Source of the DNA: Gyrodactylus bullatarudis | Lineage: Eukaryota; Platyhelminthes; Monogenea; Gyrodactylidea; Gyrodactylidae | Assembly (NCBI GenBank): GCA_012064415.1 | Contig: SSNU01000155.1 | Location: 558,001 to 622,000, forward strand | Length of the DNA: 64,000 bases | Direction of reading: 5' to 3' | Shown here: piece by piece, positions 24,356-35,600 of the stretch | Layout: each line of letters opens with the position of its first letter | How positions within the stretch are numbered: position 1 is the stretch's first letter | The notes under the pieces: generated by a model | Database searches by the model: none | What the model was told of the DNA's origin: nothing | Seen by the model: only the letters and a program-made list of their open reading frames with translations | Translations under genes and position numbers: made by a program

Positions 24356-25068
24356 TTTTTTTGTTAGACAAGAAATGAAATATAAAAATAAAATCTGGTT
24401 TGGTTTGGGCAATTTAAATTGATATAATAAAATCTGAGTTCATGGAGCAAATATAAAAATTGAAAATAAACAAATAAGCCTTTCGAGTAAATTCCCTGAT
24501 CATTTTGGGAACCTTAATGTTGATAGGAGTAAAGAAGACTCTGAGAATAGTCTAATTTAGATCTTATATGTGACATAGCAACTTTAATATTAGTAGGGTC
24601 ACTACATTCAGATATTTTGTATTTATTTTCTATCATGGTGTAAGCTGATAGTAAATAATGTTTCGAATAAGATGGATTTCTAAGGTTGTAGGAGTTTTCA
24701 GACATTTTAGCTGACTTGATAAAATTTTTAACAAGAATGGCGTATCTTCGAATCCAAAGGGGGATAAGACCTGAGAACAAGATACGAGCATTGTAGGATT
24801 CAAGGTTAGGGTATAAAAAATATAAAAACCTAGATTGAATGTGTTCAATCTCGAGAGATTTCTCGTTAGATATCATAGGAACCAGGGGGGTAATGTAGTC
24901 AAGGTTATTCAGAACAAAAGCTTTATACGCTTTGAGTCTCAAAAAGGACGACTTAGAGAATTTTAATATTGAAAATATAGTTGTATTGATTTCAGATAAT
25001 TTTGATAGAGGATTTATTTTAAGACCATCTGAAATACTGAAACCTAGATCCAAAGTTAAGGAGACAAT
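24356..25068 (-). mobile_element. Retrotransposon fragment with intact RT C-terminal frame, minus strand
   Basis: The 3' terminus is TTTTTTGTTAGACAAG at about 24356. An open minus frame reads from IVSLTLDLGFSISDGLKINP near 25068 to DYSQSLLYSYQH-stop at 24514, close to the copy at 20.8 kb. Its 5' side ends exactly where the A-tail of another minus copy begins (25069), so the coding frame was cut by a later nested insertion within the GEIVS codons. Confidence 0.85.
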
Positions 25069-26515
25069 TTTTTTTGTTAGAAAACGATTCTTTATTGTAA
25101 AAGGAATAATAATAGAAAAAATCGAAATGAAAGGTAATTTGTACAATATATAATAAATTTCTGATATCTGGTGGTTTGTAATATATTCAAAATTGAAAAA
25201 GTAATCTTGTCTATGAAAATCTTTTAAATTGGCGTTTGATAAATCTGAAAAATTTTAACGAAATCAATCTGGTTTCCATTACTAATGAAGATCAGGATAN
25301 NNNNNNNNNNNNNNNNNNNNNNNNNNNNNNNNNNNNNNNNNNNNNNNNNNNNNNNNNNNNNNNNNNNNNNNNNNNNNNNNNNNNNNNNNNNNNNNNNNNN
25401 NNNNNNNNNNNNNNNNNNNNNNNNNNNNNNNNNNNNNNNNNNNNNNNNNNNNNNNNNNNNNNNNNNNNNNNNNNNNNNNNNNNNNNNNNNNNNNNNNNNN
25501 NNNNNNNNNNNNNNNNNNNNNNNNNNNNNNNNNNNNNNNNNNNNNNNNNNNNNNNNNNNNNNNNNNNNNNNNNNNNNNNNNNNNNNNNNNNNNNNNNNNN
25601 NNNNNNNNNNNNNNNNNNNNNNNNNNNNNNNNNNNNNNNNNNNNNNNNNNNNNNNNNNNNNNNNNNNNNNNNNNNNNNNNNNNNNNNNNNNNNNNNNNNN
25701 NNNNNNNNNNNNNNNNNNNNNNNNNNNNNNNNNNNNNNNNNNNNNNNNNNNNNNNNNNNNNNNNNNNNNNNNNNNNNNNNNNNNNNNNNNNNNNNNNNNN
25801 NNNNNNNNNNNNNNNNNNNNNNNNNNNNNNNNNNNNNNNNNNNNNNNNNNNNNNNNNNNNNNNNNNNNNNNNNNNNNNNNNNNNNNNNNNNNNNNNNNNN
25901 NNNNNNNNNNNNNNNNNNNNNNNNNNNNNNNNNNNNNNNNNNNNNNNNNNNNNNNNNNNNNNNNNNNNNNNNNNNNNNNNNNNNNNNNNNNNNNNNNNNN
26001 NNNNNNNNNNNNNNNNNNNNNNNNNNNNNNNNNNNNNNNNNNNNNNNNNNNNNNNNNNNNNNNNNNNNNNNNNNNNNNNNNNNNNNNNAGGGTTGCAGGG
26101 AGACCGCATGGGAGTAATAATTTACATTTATCTCTATTTATATAGAGCCCCATGGCCTCAAGGGAACCTTTCAGAAGAGAGAAGTTGTGATTAATTTTAA
26201 CAATATCAAGGGAATTTTTCACCTTGAAGACGAACTTTAGATCGTCTGCAAATTTAAGGAGAACACCTTCAAAGTTCTCCGGGAGCTGAATATCAGCGAA
26301 GCAAAGGTTAAAGAGAAGAGGGCCGATCGTAGAACCCTGGGGAACACCCGAGTTAATATTTACAAGTTTACTGGAGGTGGAGTTAAAGTAAACAAACTGT
26401 TTACGATTCGATAGAAAGTACATAGTTAGATTTATTAAATAGGGATCAATGTTTAATTTAATTTAAGTTTATCCTTAATGTAGGAGAATTTTAATTTATC
26501 GAATGCCTTCGATAC
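25069..26515 (-). mobile_element. Retrotransposon copy carrying the RT catalytic core; contains an assembly gap
   Basis: Read from right to left: a SKAFDKL motif (RT motif A region) near 26500, a stop-interrupted linker, then YFLSNRKQFV, VPQGSTIGPLLFNL (motif B) and LLKFADDLKFVF (motif C with FADD), ending GLPATL at the gap edge 26089. Left of the gap the frame closes with YPDLH-stop, then 3' UTR and the terminus TTTTTTTTGTTAG at 25069. The unknown bases therefore replace the middle of one copy. Motifs fit the Jockey/CR1 branch of non-LTR elements. A stop and frame change near 26460 suggest it is dead. Confidence 0.8.
25300..26088. other. Assembly gap (789 N)
   Basis: All bases unknown. Frames that run through it are artefacts. 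The expected missing content is about 600-700 bases of RT C-terminal coding sequence. Confidence 0.99.
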
Positions 26516-26645
26516 ATACATTTTGGGGAGATTAGCCAGTGGATTTAATTTTAAACTAGACGATATACTGAAACCAAGGTCTGAAATGAAGGAGACAATT
26601 TCTCCAGGAAGTAGAAGCGATTCCATGAGGGTTGCAGGGAGACAA
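26516..26645 (-). mobile_element. Short RT fragment of a separate retrotransposon copy
   Basis: On the minus strand it encodes LPATLMESLLLPGEIVS, DLGFSISSSLKLNPLANLPK, then joins the next copy at about 26515. The same protein region is represented again in the adjacent copies, so this is an independent fragment. Confidence 0.7.
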
Positions 26646-28319
26646 AAAAGGTTTCATAGATTATTTAGATAGATTATTTATAGACATATCAAGATTTATA
26701 AATTTAAATTCTTTATTCTTCTCATGAGAAAATAAATTTAAAATTGCCTGACTCATTTCATTGAGTGCCAAGAATGTTTCCTTTTATTTTGAGAATTCCC
26801 TACGTCAATCACCACATCAACAACACTAATAGTAATGTTTCCGTTTGTTACTTGGCGACTAGAAAATAAAGGAAAAATTACAAAATTTCACAAATTTAAT
26901 GGGAAAGTCATAATTGTAGAACCCACATGTCAAGGGGAGAGAAAGGACTTTAATCATTTGTTACAATCCTGGGTAGACTCTTGTTTATTAGCCAGGATCG
27001 TGTCATTTCGAAGGAATAATGTTTTTTCTTGGCTCCAAGTTTCTCTTCAATTCCTCCTTGCCTGATGGAGGAACCTGTTGGTAAAGATTACCTCTTGGAT
27101 TATGTCTACAATGGACCTGTCTTCAACCTTGTTCCTCGCTTTGACTTCGATAGAGATCAATGACTTGATATCTTGATATAAAAACCTGTCCATAATTTTA
27201 AAAAGTTGATGATTTCTCGAATGAGTGTGTTTTGAAATTTCCGACTAGGCTAGTCTGCAATTATCTTTAATATAACTCAGTTAATTAGCCGGTATTCTGG
27301 AATCAATACCTGCTAATAATAATTTGAGTTTTCAGTAAGAAAAATCTAATAAAATAGGTACAAAAGGCCCTCTTGAAGAGAGAGAAAGGGGGGATCATCT
27401 ACTAGAAAGTCACTTTTTCTAGTTTAATAACTTCCGGAGTGGTCTATAGAAAAAATATTGCACATTGGCTCTAGCATGTTTAATAAACACTATTACCTTT
27501 TCATTCCTGATGGCAATAAACAAGAATAATATATCTTTCCCTGTAATACAAACTCTTTCTTGACAGGGAAAATATCGGAAAATTTTATCACAAACTCTTT
27601 TCGATATTGAGTTGAAACATTGGTTTCAAACTAGGGCGAAATTAATTTTTCTCAAAATCCGATATTTTCGTCACATGAATCATAACTGGATGTTTAATTA
27701 CAAATCAAAAATCATGTCGTATTTTCTCAATACATTTGAAATCAGGGTGACCAGCATTTCTACTAAATCACAAGAGAGAGAAGAGTTCATGTCAGTGATA
27801 ATTGTTCAACTTGCGATAATTCTCAATGTAACAAAAAATATAGTAGTTTAAAAACATAAAATTAAACATTTAAAATGTAACAAACCCCGAATATGGTGAG
27901 AGGCTTTCTCTCCAACTTGTTTGAGCTTGTCACAATCACGAGTTTCCTCCTTTATTCAATTCGGCTCAATGAACATCAAAAGCAGTTGACCCCTTTCCAT
28001 CTTATTCATTCATATTCTCTCATAAAATCAGATTAATAATAAATGTTATTGAATGACCGCCAATTGGAAATCAGGTAGCTGAATAATAGGATTCTCTATG
28101 AGGTGAACTTGAATGTTGTAAAATATTATGTTTCTTCCTCAATAGATTTTGAGTTGATTGTAAATTAAGCCGAGAATTGACCACACATCAAGGGAAAAGG
28201 AACTCTTTCAAGATCATTTGACTTGTATGGGAAAAAAAGTCTAAACTAAGGAGGATTTTTATTGTTTTACTTTCCCCAAACAACTCGGAAGAATATTTTT
28301 GAAAAGAGTTTTTTCTTTG
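26646..28319. other. Intergenic region with one small open frame
   Basis: A + frame at 27065-27163 starts ATG and encodes 32 residues including DYLLDYVYNGPVFNLVPRFD; the composition is protein-like but no family is recognised. A 76-codon frame just upstream (26835-27065) is unrelated in phase. Nothing else is seen. Confidence 0.35.
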
Positions 28320-28660
28320 AAATTATACATTTATTAAATTTAAAAGAAAATCATTATTATAAATAAATTATCACAAAATAAGTTTTTTGAATAGTTAAAA
28401 TAACAGATCGATCTCGTCATTGGGAAATCTGCAGTGTTGGCTGATAAATAGTCAAACTTCACTATTTCCTCTACTTAAGTTAGGAGCAGTCGAAAAGTCA
28501 GATACTGAAATTCCATGATATTTTCAAATAAATATTCGATCAAAAAGATAAGATTAATGAAGGTGGGGGTAAAGAAGGGATTTTGAATAGTCAATTTTAG
28601 ATCTTATATGAGAAATTATAGATTTAAGATCATTAAGATTGTCACATTTCAGTTCTAGTG
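28320..28660 (-). mobile_element. Retrotransposon remnant, minus strand
   Basis: The minus strand at about 28560-28655 reads NLNDLKSIISHIRSKIDYSK then SLLYPHL, the family C-terminus, followed by AT-rich 3' UTR-like sequence down to about 28320 without a clear terminus. Confidence 0.6.
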
Positions 28661-31600
28661 AAAATTCGTCCTTTTCCTCAAAACAGAATAAGGAATCCAA
28701 AGTTAGGATGCAGATTTCTTTCAGAAAAATCTGTAGGAAAATAGGGTTAAAATTTCCAACCTATCCAATGCTCCTTTATAATCAAGAGAGAAATATAAAA
28801 CTTTTTGATAGATTTAAAGTAATGCTGTTACGCCAATAGTTCAGGTGCTATTACTTACTTGAAGGCCTTTCCATTCATCCAACCAAAATGAAATTCTTTG
28901 GATTTCTATAGATGAATGGTTGAGTTTTTATTACCATTTAATATGAATCTTATTTATTGGTTAAACTTTTTGAGGTGGCATCGGTTGCCATGAATATCTC
29001 AAGGAAAAGAATAGATTTAATTATCATTTTATTCATGGTTGGCCTTTAGCCTAGCTTCCAAGTGTTAGAAGAGCATGTAGAAACTACTCAAATATCCATA
29101 AAATGTGGTTGAGAAGGTGTTTAGTCCTCTGTACATTCAATGGAGTAAGAATACAACAAAAAGAAAATTTACATTTCTATCAAAAATAGAGTTAATACTC
29201 CAAGGGGGTGGATTGTGGTTATTTTTATTGATGGACTCATTTGTAAGTCTTGATTTATCTGGATCTACCTACCTATCAGTTATCAAGTCCTTCCAAAATC
29301 AGGACTCAACATTGTATGCCAAGAAAGGAAAGAGAATAGCTCTAATTCAGATAAAAGTTATAATTCATTAATCACACCTCATCCTGGAGAAATGAAAAAT
29401 TTGATTTTCTTGATGTTCATACTCTCTCATGATCATCAAAATTAAACTTTAGGCCAGAAATTGATTATAAGTGGGTATCGAATTAGTATCTCGACATTTA
29501 GTGGAAACATAGAATTTTCTCCATCTCAAAACCCGTATGTTAATACAGAGTCAGATAATTAAAATTTGTATATCGTTTTTTCCTCTGGCGTAAAATGTAA
29601 ATTCTCCAAGAAGTTAACCCATAAGTAGGTTGAAGAGTACAGGTTAGACTTGTCAACACCTTTCTTCATCCTCTTCCAGCTGAAGCCGGGAGAACAGATT
29701 CAGAATTAATTCAACTCCTCCTCAAGGAGCTGAAAAGATTCTTTTGTTGATGGATTTTATGCTGACCATCATTTCGATAGTGTTGACAGGGTGGGGCTGG
29801 GATATTTTTAATCTTTTTGAGTCAATGCAAGCTTTAGTCAGTGTATATTTGGTATAACAAGAAACAACCAACCCAAATATAAAATAACAATGGATTTTGA
29901 ATAAATAGAGGAGAGATCTCTCTCTTTCCAGTCAATGAGTTTGGGTTTATTTTCTCCTTTTAAATCCCTTACTCAAACAATCAGGAATGCTCATTGAGGC
30001 TATACTCACTACTGAATATTATTTTATTTGTTGATCTTTTCAGCTTCCATCCAAGGTAAGCTGATACAGTGATGCATACAGGAAGAGATTTTTTATTCAG
30101 TAAACATTTATTTATACATTGCTTTTTAGAAAGATGAAAAATCATGAGAACATTTCGTCAAGTTCTTTTTTAACTCTTTCAGTTGTTATTTCTAAATGTT
30201 CGAACCTTTGCAACTCTGTTAGTTTAGCAGATTTCTCGAACAATTAAATTTTGAACTTGCATTAATAGTATTCTCGGCCAAACTAATTTAATATTTTTAT
30301 AGCTAAATTTTGGGCTTGTGGAAATAGTGAAACAGTCTCGGATACCGAAAGGGTTTACAGGGGGAATTATTAATTATTTTTCTTAAAGACATTGTTAGGA
30401 AACCAATAACCTTTGAGCTGGAAATCCTTTGAATTCAGAGTAGCTTGATGATTCTTGAAGAAAGATATCTTGAACTTGGAAATACAATTAGTAGATGGAT
30501 TATATTAGTTCTAGTTAAGAGATCGGTTAAAACAAATGAAAAGCATTCTATGAAAGCTCTAAATTGCCTTTTATGTTTGATCTCTCTGTATGTTTTATTC
30601 GCAGAGGTTAAAAAGAGTTTGAGGAATTTTAAATCCTTTTCCTTTCTTCCTAAATGCGAATAACTAAATTTAGAATATTCGTTTGATCCTATTACTCTTG
30701 AAATAGTTCTGATTCTTTTATGATTTAAGAGGACACTAAAAATATTCATATGATTACTTAACAATATTTTGAGTCAAATAAAGTTGATTTCAATAAATTA
30801 AAAACCTTGATAGAAAGGATCCTAAGCCATTTTGATTTTAGATCTGAAATGGGACCTTTTATGTTCAATAAAGCTTGACCTTTTTGTATGTGAGATAAAC
30901 GTTAGCACTGAAGAATCAACTGATTTCAATTTCTGATCAGCTGATATTCAATTTGGTCGTTAAAACCAGACTCTTTGAGTTGGTTTACAGCCTTCACTTG
31001 CTTTGAGGTTAAGATAAAATTGTTACTTTTCTGTATTCAGTGATTCAATTTCAATCTAATGTTTAAATTTCAAAAAAAGTTAGATGATACACGGAGAAAG
31101 TTTCAAATTCAAAAAGGAAACTACTCTTCCTGATAATGCATCATGAGAGTGATATTTAGGAGTCGAATTTCATCTTGGTAAATATCAGACAGGATATTCT
31201 AATTCATTTCACGATTTTATCAAATTCTTAATAACAGGAAATCCATTTGTTTTGCTTCTCTTAAAAACATGGATACTAAAACAAATCAGATTACATTTCA
31301 GTTTTTTTACATCATCAAGGGTGCTTTACTAATTGGTAAATAATAAGACAGGACTCTCTATCTTTGCTCAGCAAATAAAATCAACTTTAATTGAATGAGA
31401 GGAAATCAAATTCTCTCTATTATCACTTGATGTGAAGGGAGGGAACTTGGCCGGTGTTGTTAACTTTTTAGAGTTGTCAGAAAATATGTATTTTACACTA
31501 TTTACACTGAGCAAACATATTTCTCTATTGTGTCTGTCTTCTTTAATTAATGATATTTATTTCCAATTTTCACTGAACAAAAACCAGTTACATTCATTAT

Positions 31601-32558
31601 TGTGATTAAGATGATAGGTCTCTTCACCTATCAAATCCAAGGAAGATAAATCTCTCCTTCTCCGATACCTTTTATGAGCACACCAAGGTGATCCTCGATT
31701 ATTCTTATGCCAAAAATATTGTAACAATAATAATCCATATCAAGTTGAAGAAAAACGCATTATTTTTAGTTCATATCAGAGAAAGGAACTCATTAGAATA
31801 GTGAAACCCGTAGCATTCCATTAATTAATGGCCAGAATAATTCCAAAGGTCAGGAAGTAAGTAGGGTTGACGTTAAATGCTTGCCAACCAAAAAAAATGG
31901 ACCAGAGACCTATCAAATTAAGTCAATTTCTGATAGATAAAGGTATGAATTTTTATAAGGTTGTTATTCAAATGAATAGATGCATCGTCTCTTAAATTTT
32001 CGCCTGTCATCGTCTAGCTTGACCCAGAATAAAAAAGGCTTTACTTCATTTTTCCAGCATGTAAAGAAAAATGTGTATTAATTACTTGAATCTCATCCGA
32101 GAAGTGACTTAATTTATTCAAAAAAATTGAAAATAAATTTCCATACATAAAGAATGTCTTCTTGACACAAAAACTGGTCAAAGTTCAGGGATAAATTTCA
32201 AGAGATATCAAAATGTCAATTGACAAGATTAATAACACCTTCGAAGTTGTACAAGAAGAGAACCAAGATTATCAAAAGAAATTTATTACCCATTATTATT
32301 ATTATTATTAGTGAGGGATGAGTTATTCAAATTTATCTCATTTAAATTTATGCTCAAGGGCTTGATTTCTTAAGAGGTCCTCTTATATCCGACAATGGGA
32401 AAAGTCGAAAATAATTCTGACTGCTAATCAGATCAGGACCGGGATTACAGTCGCCCCTTGAAAGAGACACTTTACTCAAGTTTTTTGCCTTTCCACTCCT
32501 GTAATGATAATTGGTCTTTATTATTTAGGGATTAATTTTCATTTTCGAAACTCTATTG
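28661..32558. other. Intergenic region with decayed coding traces
   Basis: Besides the degenerate stretch listed separately, a candidate terminal exon at 29680-29750 (after TTCCAG, peptide AGRTDSELIQLLLKELKRF) and a 12-nt AG/GT-bounded segment at 30044-30055 were seen. A (TTA)n run lies at 32290-32311. No gene could be assembled. Confidence 0.35.
30435..31310 (-). pseudogene. Degenerate coding stretch of unknown family, minus strand
   Basis: Minus-strand frames of protein-like composition follow each other with frame changes and stops: KQVKAVNQLKESGFNDQIE near 31000, GPISDLKSKWLRILSIK near 30830, and a 109-codon open frame at 30435-30764 containing LGRKEKDLKFLKLF. No start codon or recognised domain. 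It may be a decayed transposon ORF or gene. Confidence 0.3.
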
Positions 32559-32559
32559 A

Positions 32560-32637
32560 TCAGATTAACTTACATTTATTTTGTACACATTATTTTATTT
32601 TTATATTTCAATATAAGGCTTTATCTAACAAAAAAAA
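32560..32637 (+). mobile_element. Retrotransposon 3' end stub
   Basis: Ends ATAAGGCTTTATCTAACAAAAAAA at about 32613-32636, matching the family terminus; no coding part. Confidence 0.6.
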
Positions 32638-35600
32638 CTCTTCATTTTCAAAACTATCATTATTCTCACAGTTGATGTTGACAGTTTCCTTTTGTTCAGC
32701 AATTTCACTAAAAACTGTATCCTGTGAGATTCTTGAAATTATCGTAGAGATTAAACTTCATGGTTGAATCAGAACGTAATCATAAGGTCTTTCTTTTATC
32801 TCAGATCAAATGAGTTGTATTGAAGACTCATTAATATAATCCATACAGAGATCAATAATTATTGCAAATAAATCTTTTTTTTTCTTCACATGCAAATCAT
32901 CCTAGGTTAGGGTTAACTTCTATCATTTAAAAGGATAAAGGGAAGGGTATTTATAATATATTCGAAATTGTATAAATGTTCTTACCATGTCAGACAGCTT
33001 CATCTAGTTCTGATGTCTGTCAGGAATTGATTAATCTCTTGTGATATTATTTTCTGACCAAATATACTATTTGACCTAGAAAACTTTTCTCAATAGACAC
33101 AGACCCACCCCTATTTTCATCTTGTCTAGCTAAAGACTCTCTATCTTTCTTACTTTGAAGAGTTTTTCTCGGGTCAGGGTGCGCATTAGAAAGTGAGCCT
33201 TTCTTTCCCTGCCTCACAAGGGGCCTGTTGAAAGGTGGATTTGCATTTATACATGCATACTTTTAATAATGACGATACATATTAAATAAAATTAATATGC
33301 GCGTTAACCTTTAGAGGAAACATTCCTGTTTTAAATTCCAATAAAAAATGTGTTCTCTCCCCCCATTCATTGGATCTCTATTCAGCCTCAGAATTTTGAT
33401 GAATTAAAACTTAATTTTAATTTCAAAAGTGGCTTACTTTCAGTGTCAGCATCATCAAGGGAGGATTAGCAACCAGTTCTGGCTGGCCAGATGAGTTGCC
33501 CACTTGTGTACTCACTAAGGTCCAGTTAACCTTTTTAATGTGCCTATTAAATGTTAATATTTTATTTAAAAATATCCAACGCTAATTCTTTCACTGGAAA
33601 CAGCCTTCTACTCAAAACAGGTGTGGTAATACCATGAAAACAAAATGAGAGAATTAGTGTCACTTTCTCCACAATACACTGCTCCTGTATGTCAGTAAAA
33701 GGGAATATTTAATTAAACATTGTTTTATCATCAACATTTCCTAGTGCTGGCAACAATGTGTTGCCGGAACACATCATACAGTAGTTGTAGTTGTTAGGCT
33801 AAACCATGAGTGAAATGCTTTTACCTCGAGTTGAAAGCACATTTGATGATGGAATTAACTTTACCTCGGAACAGTTTTCAGGCTTTCGATAATGAATTAA
33901 TCATCATTTAATTAGAAATGAAAATAAGGGATAGCTAAAATGTTTCAGAGGTCGAGTATCATAATTCTTGATTTATTGAAACTCTGTTAGATGAATAGAG
34001 TAGTAATAATTTAGAAAACTCAACCTACGCAGATTTGTAGATTTGAAAGGTTAATGGGTTAAGTACTCCCTCAATAAGGGGATTTATTGGTATCAAATAA
34101 ATTCCAATTATTCTCCATTCATCTCTCTGTGTTGATTTATTCAATTAAAATTTGTATTTATTCCGATAAACTACATACAATAAAATAGTAATAATTAGAA
34201 TTCGAATCTATTAAATCTCACCAGAGTTCTTGAAAAGAAATGAATTTTTCAAAAAATCAGTTGATTAACTACTTGGATCCTTTCTACTTATAATATTAGA
34301 TTATAATCTGAATATAATATAGCATAATTAATTTTCTTGTTTAATGCTAATCCCAAAAATCTTCTTTGGATCACTCAGTTCAGAGTTTCAAAAAATGGGA
34401 ATTTGACGCCAAATCAAAATTTGAAAAAGGACTTGAAATTCTTTAAAAAATTATAGATTTTCAACTTTAGTTTCACCCCTTACTGATTTCAGACTGTTTT
34501 TTAGAAATTTCAATTGATGCTTCTTATTGAACTTTTCGTTAAAATACTCCAGAGGAATAATAAACACGTTATTCTTTTTCATTTCGAATGTTGAACCCAA
34601 TCCTGTTTATCTGATAAATGTCTGATAGTAATTATTATAGTGAATATCCAAGTGAAACATATGCTCGATAAAAGCCTGATCTTTTCAAAGATGAAGAACA
34701 TGTTCTTCAACTGACAAAATATACCTCTCCGAGTTTTATACTTGAATAGTTCTTAACATTCACAGAAGGGATCAACTGTTCCATTGTAGAGTCAATCAAT
34801 CTTCTTATGGTTGTAGGAAATCTCCAAATACCTTGGTTACAATCTCGCCTGAGAAAGAAAGTAGGTTTATTTAACAATTGGGATAGATAACACCATCATT
34901 AATAGTGTACAAATTGTCTCAAATAATACAAATTCAACCCCCTTCCCTCGAGATAATACAGAGAACAAGAGCTTAAACTCCTGGGAAATGAAATAAAAAA
35001 TTGAGACAATTTCTCCATGTAAATGTTTTTCTCCCCTCTCTTCTAATTTGTCAGGATGGAAAGAGAAACTGTTGTTGTTTTTTCCTCTTCAACAGTCTCT
35101 TCATCCAAGGCTGAAGGGAGTTCTTCCTATTTCTCTGAAAAAAAACATTTATTTTCTAGCTGTGTGTGTTAAGTTTTATTATTAAACTTTTCGTGTAATG
35201 AAGCAGTTGAAATCTCTTGAATTTTCTTTCAAGGTAGTACCCAAGATTACTATCGGAGAGATAGAAAGTCTACATGTGGAAAAGGTTTAGATTGCAAAGA
35301 GAATACAATTTCAAACTTGTATTTATAATTGAAATCAGAGAGTGAAAAACCATTCGTGTCGGACTAAGCTGTTTTTGTCGTTTCCTGCCAAAAATGAAAT
35401 AAAATAATTGGTTTTCCTTTTCTTCATCAAAGTGTTTCTTCCTACATATTTGGTTGAGACTTATTTTCTTTATCAGAAAGTGGGAATCTTTCTCGAAATC
35501 CTTTCCATTCGACCATTTGAGTTTTGAAATTTCATAAGACAATTTCATCTTAAGCTTTACCCATTCCTCTTTAAAAGGAGATTTTTCCAACTCTAACTTG

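Noticed and set aside
25224..26423. Frames of 275-399 codons through 25.2-26.4 kb
   Set aside because: They run through 789 unknown bases; only the reverse-transcriptase flanks are real.
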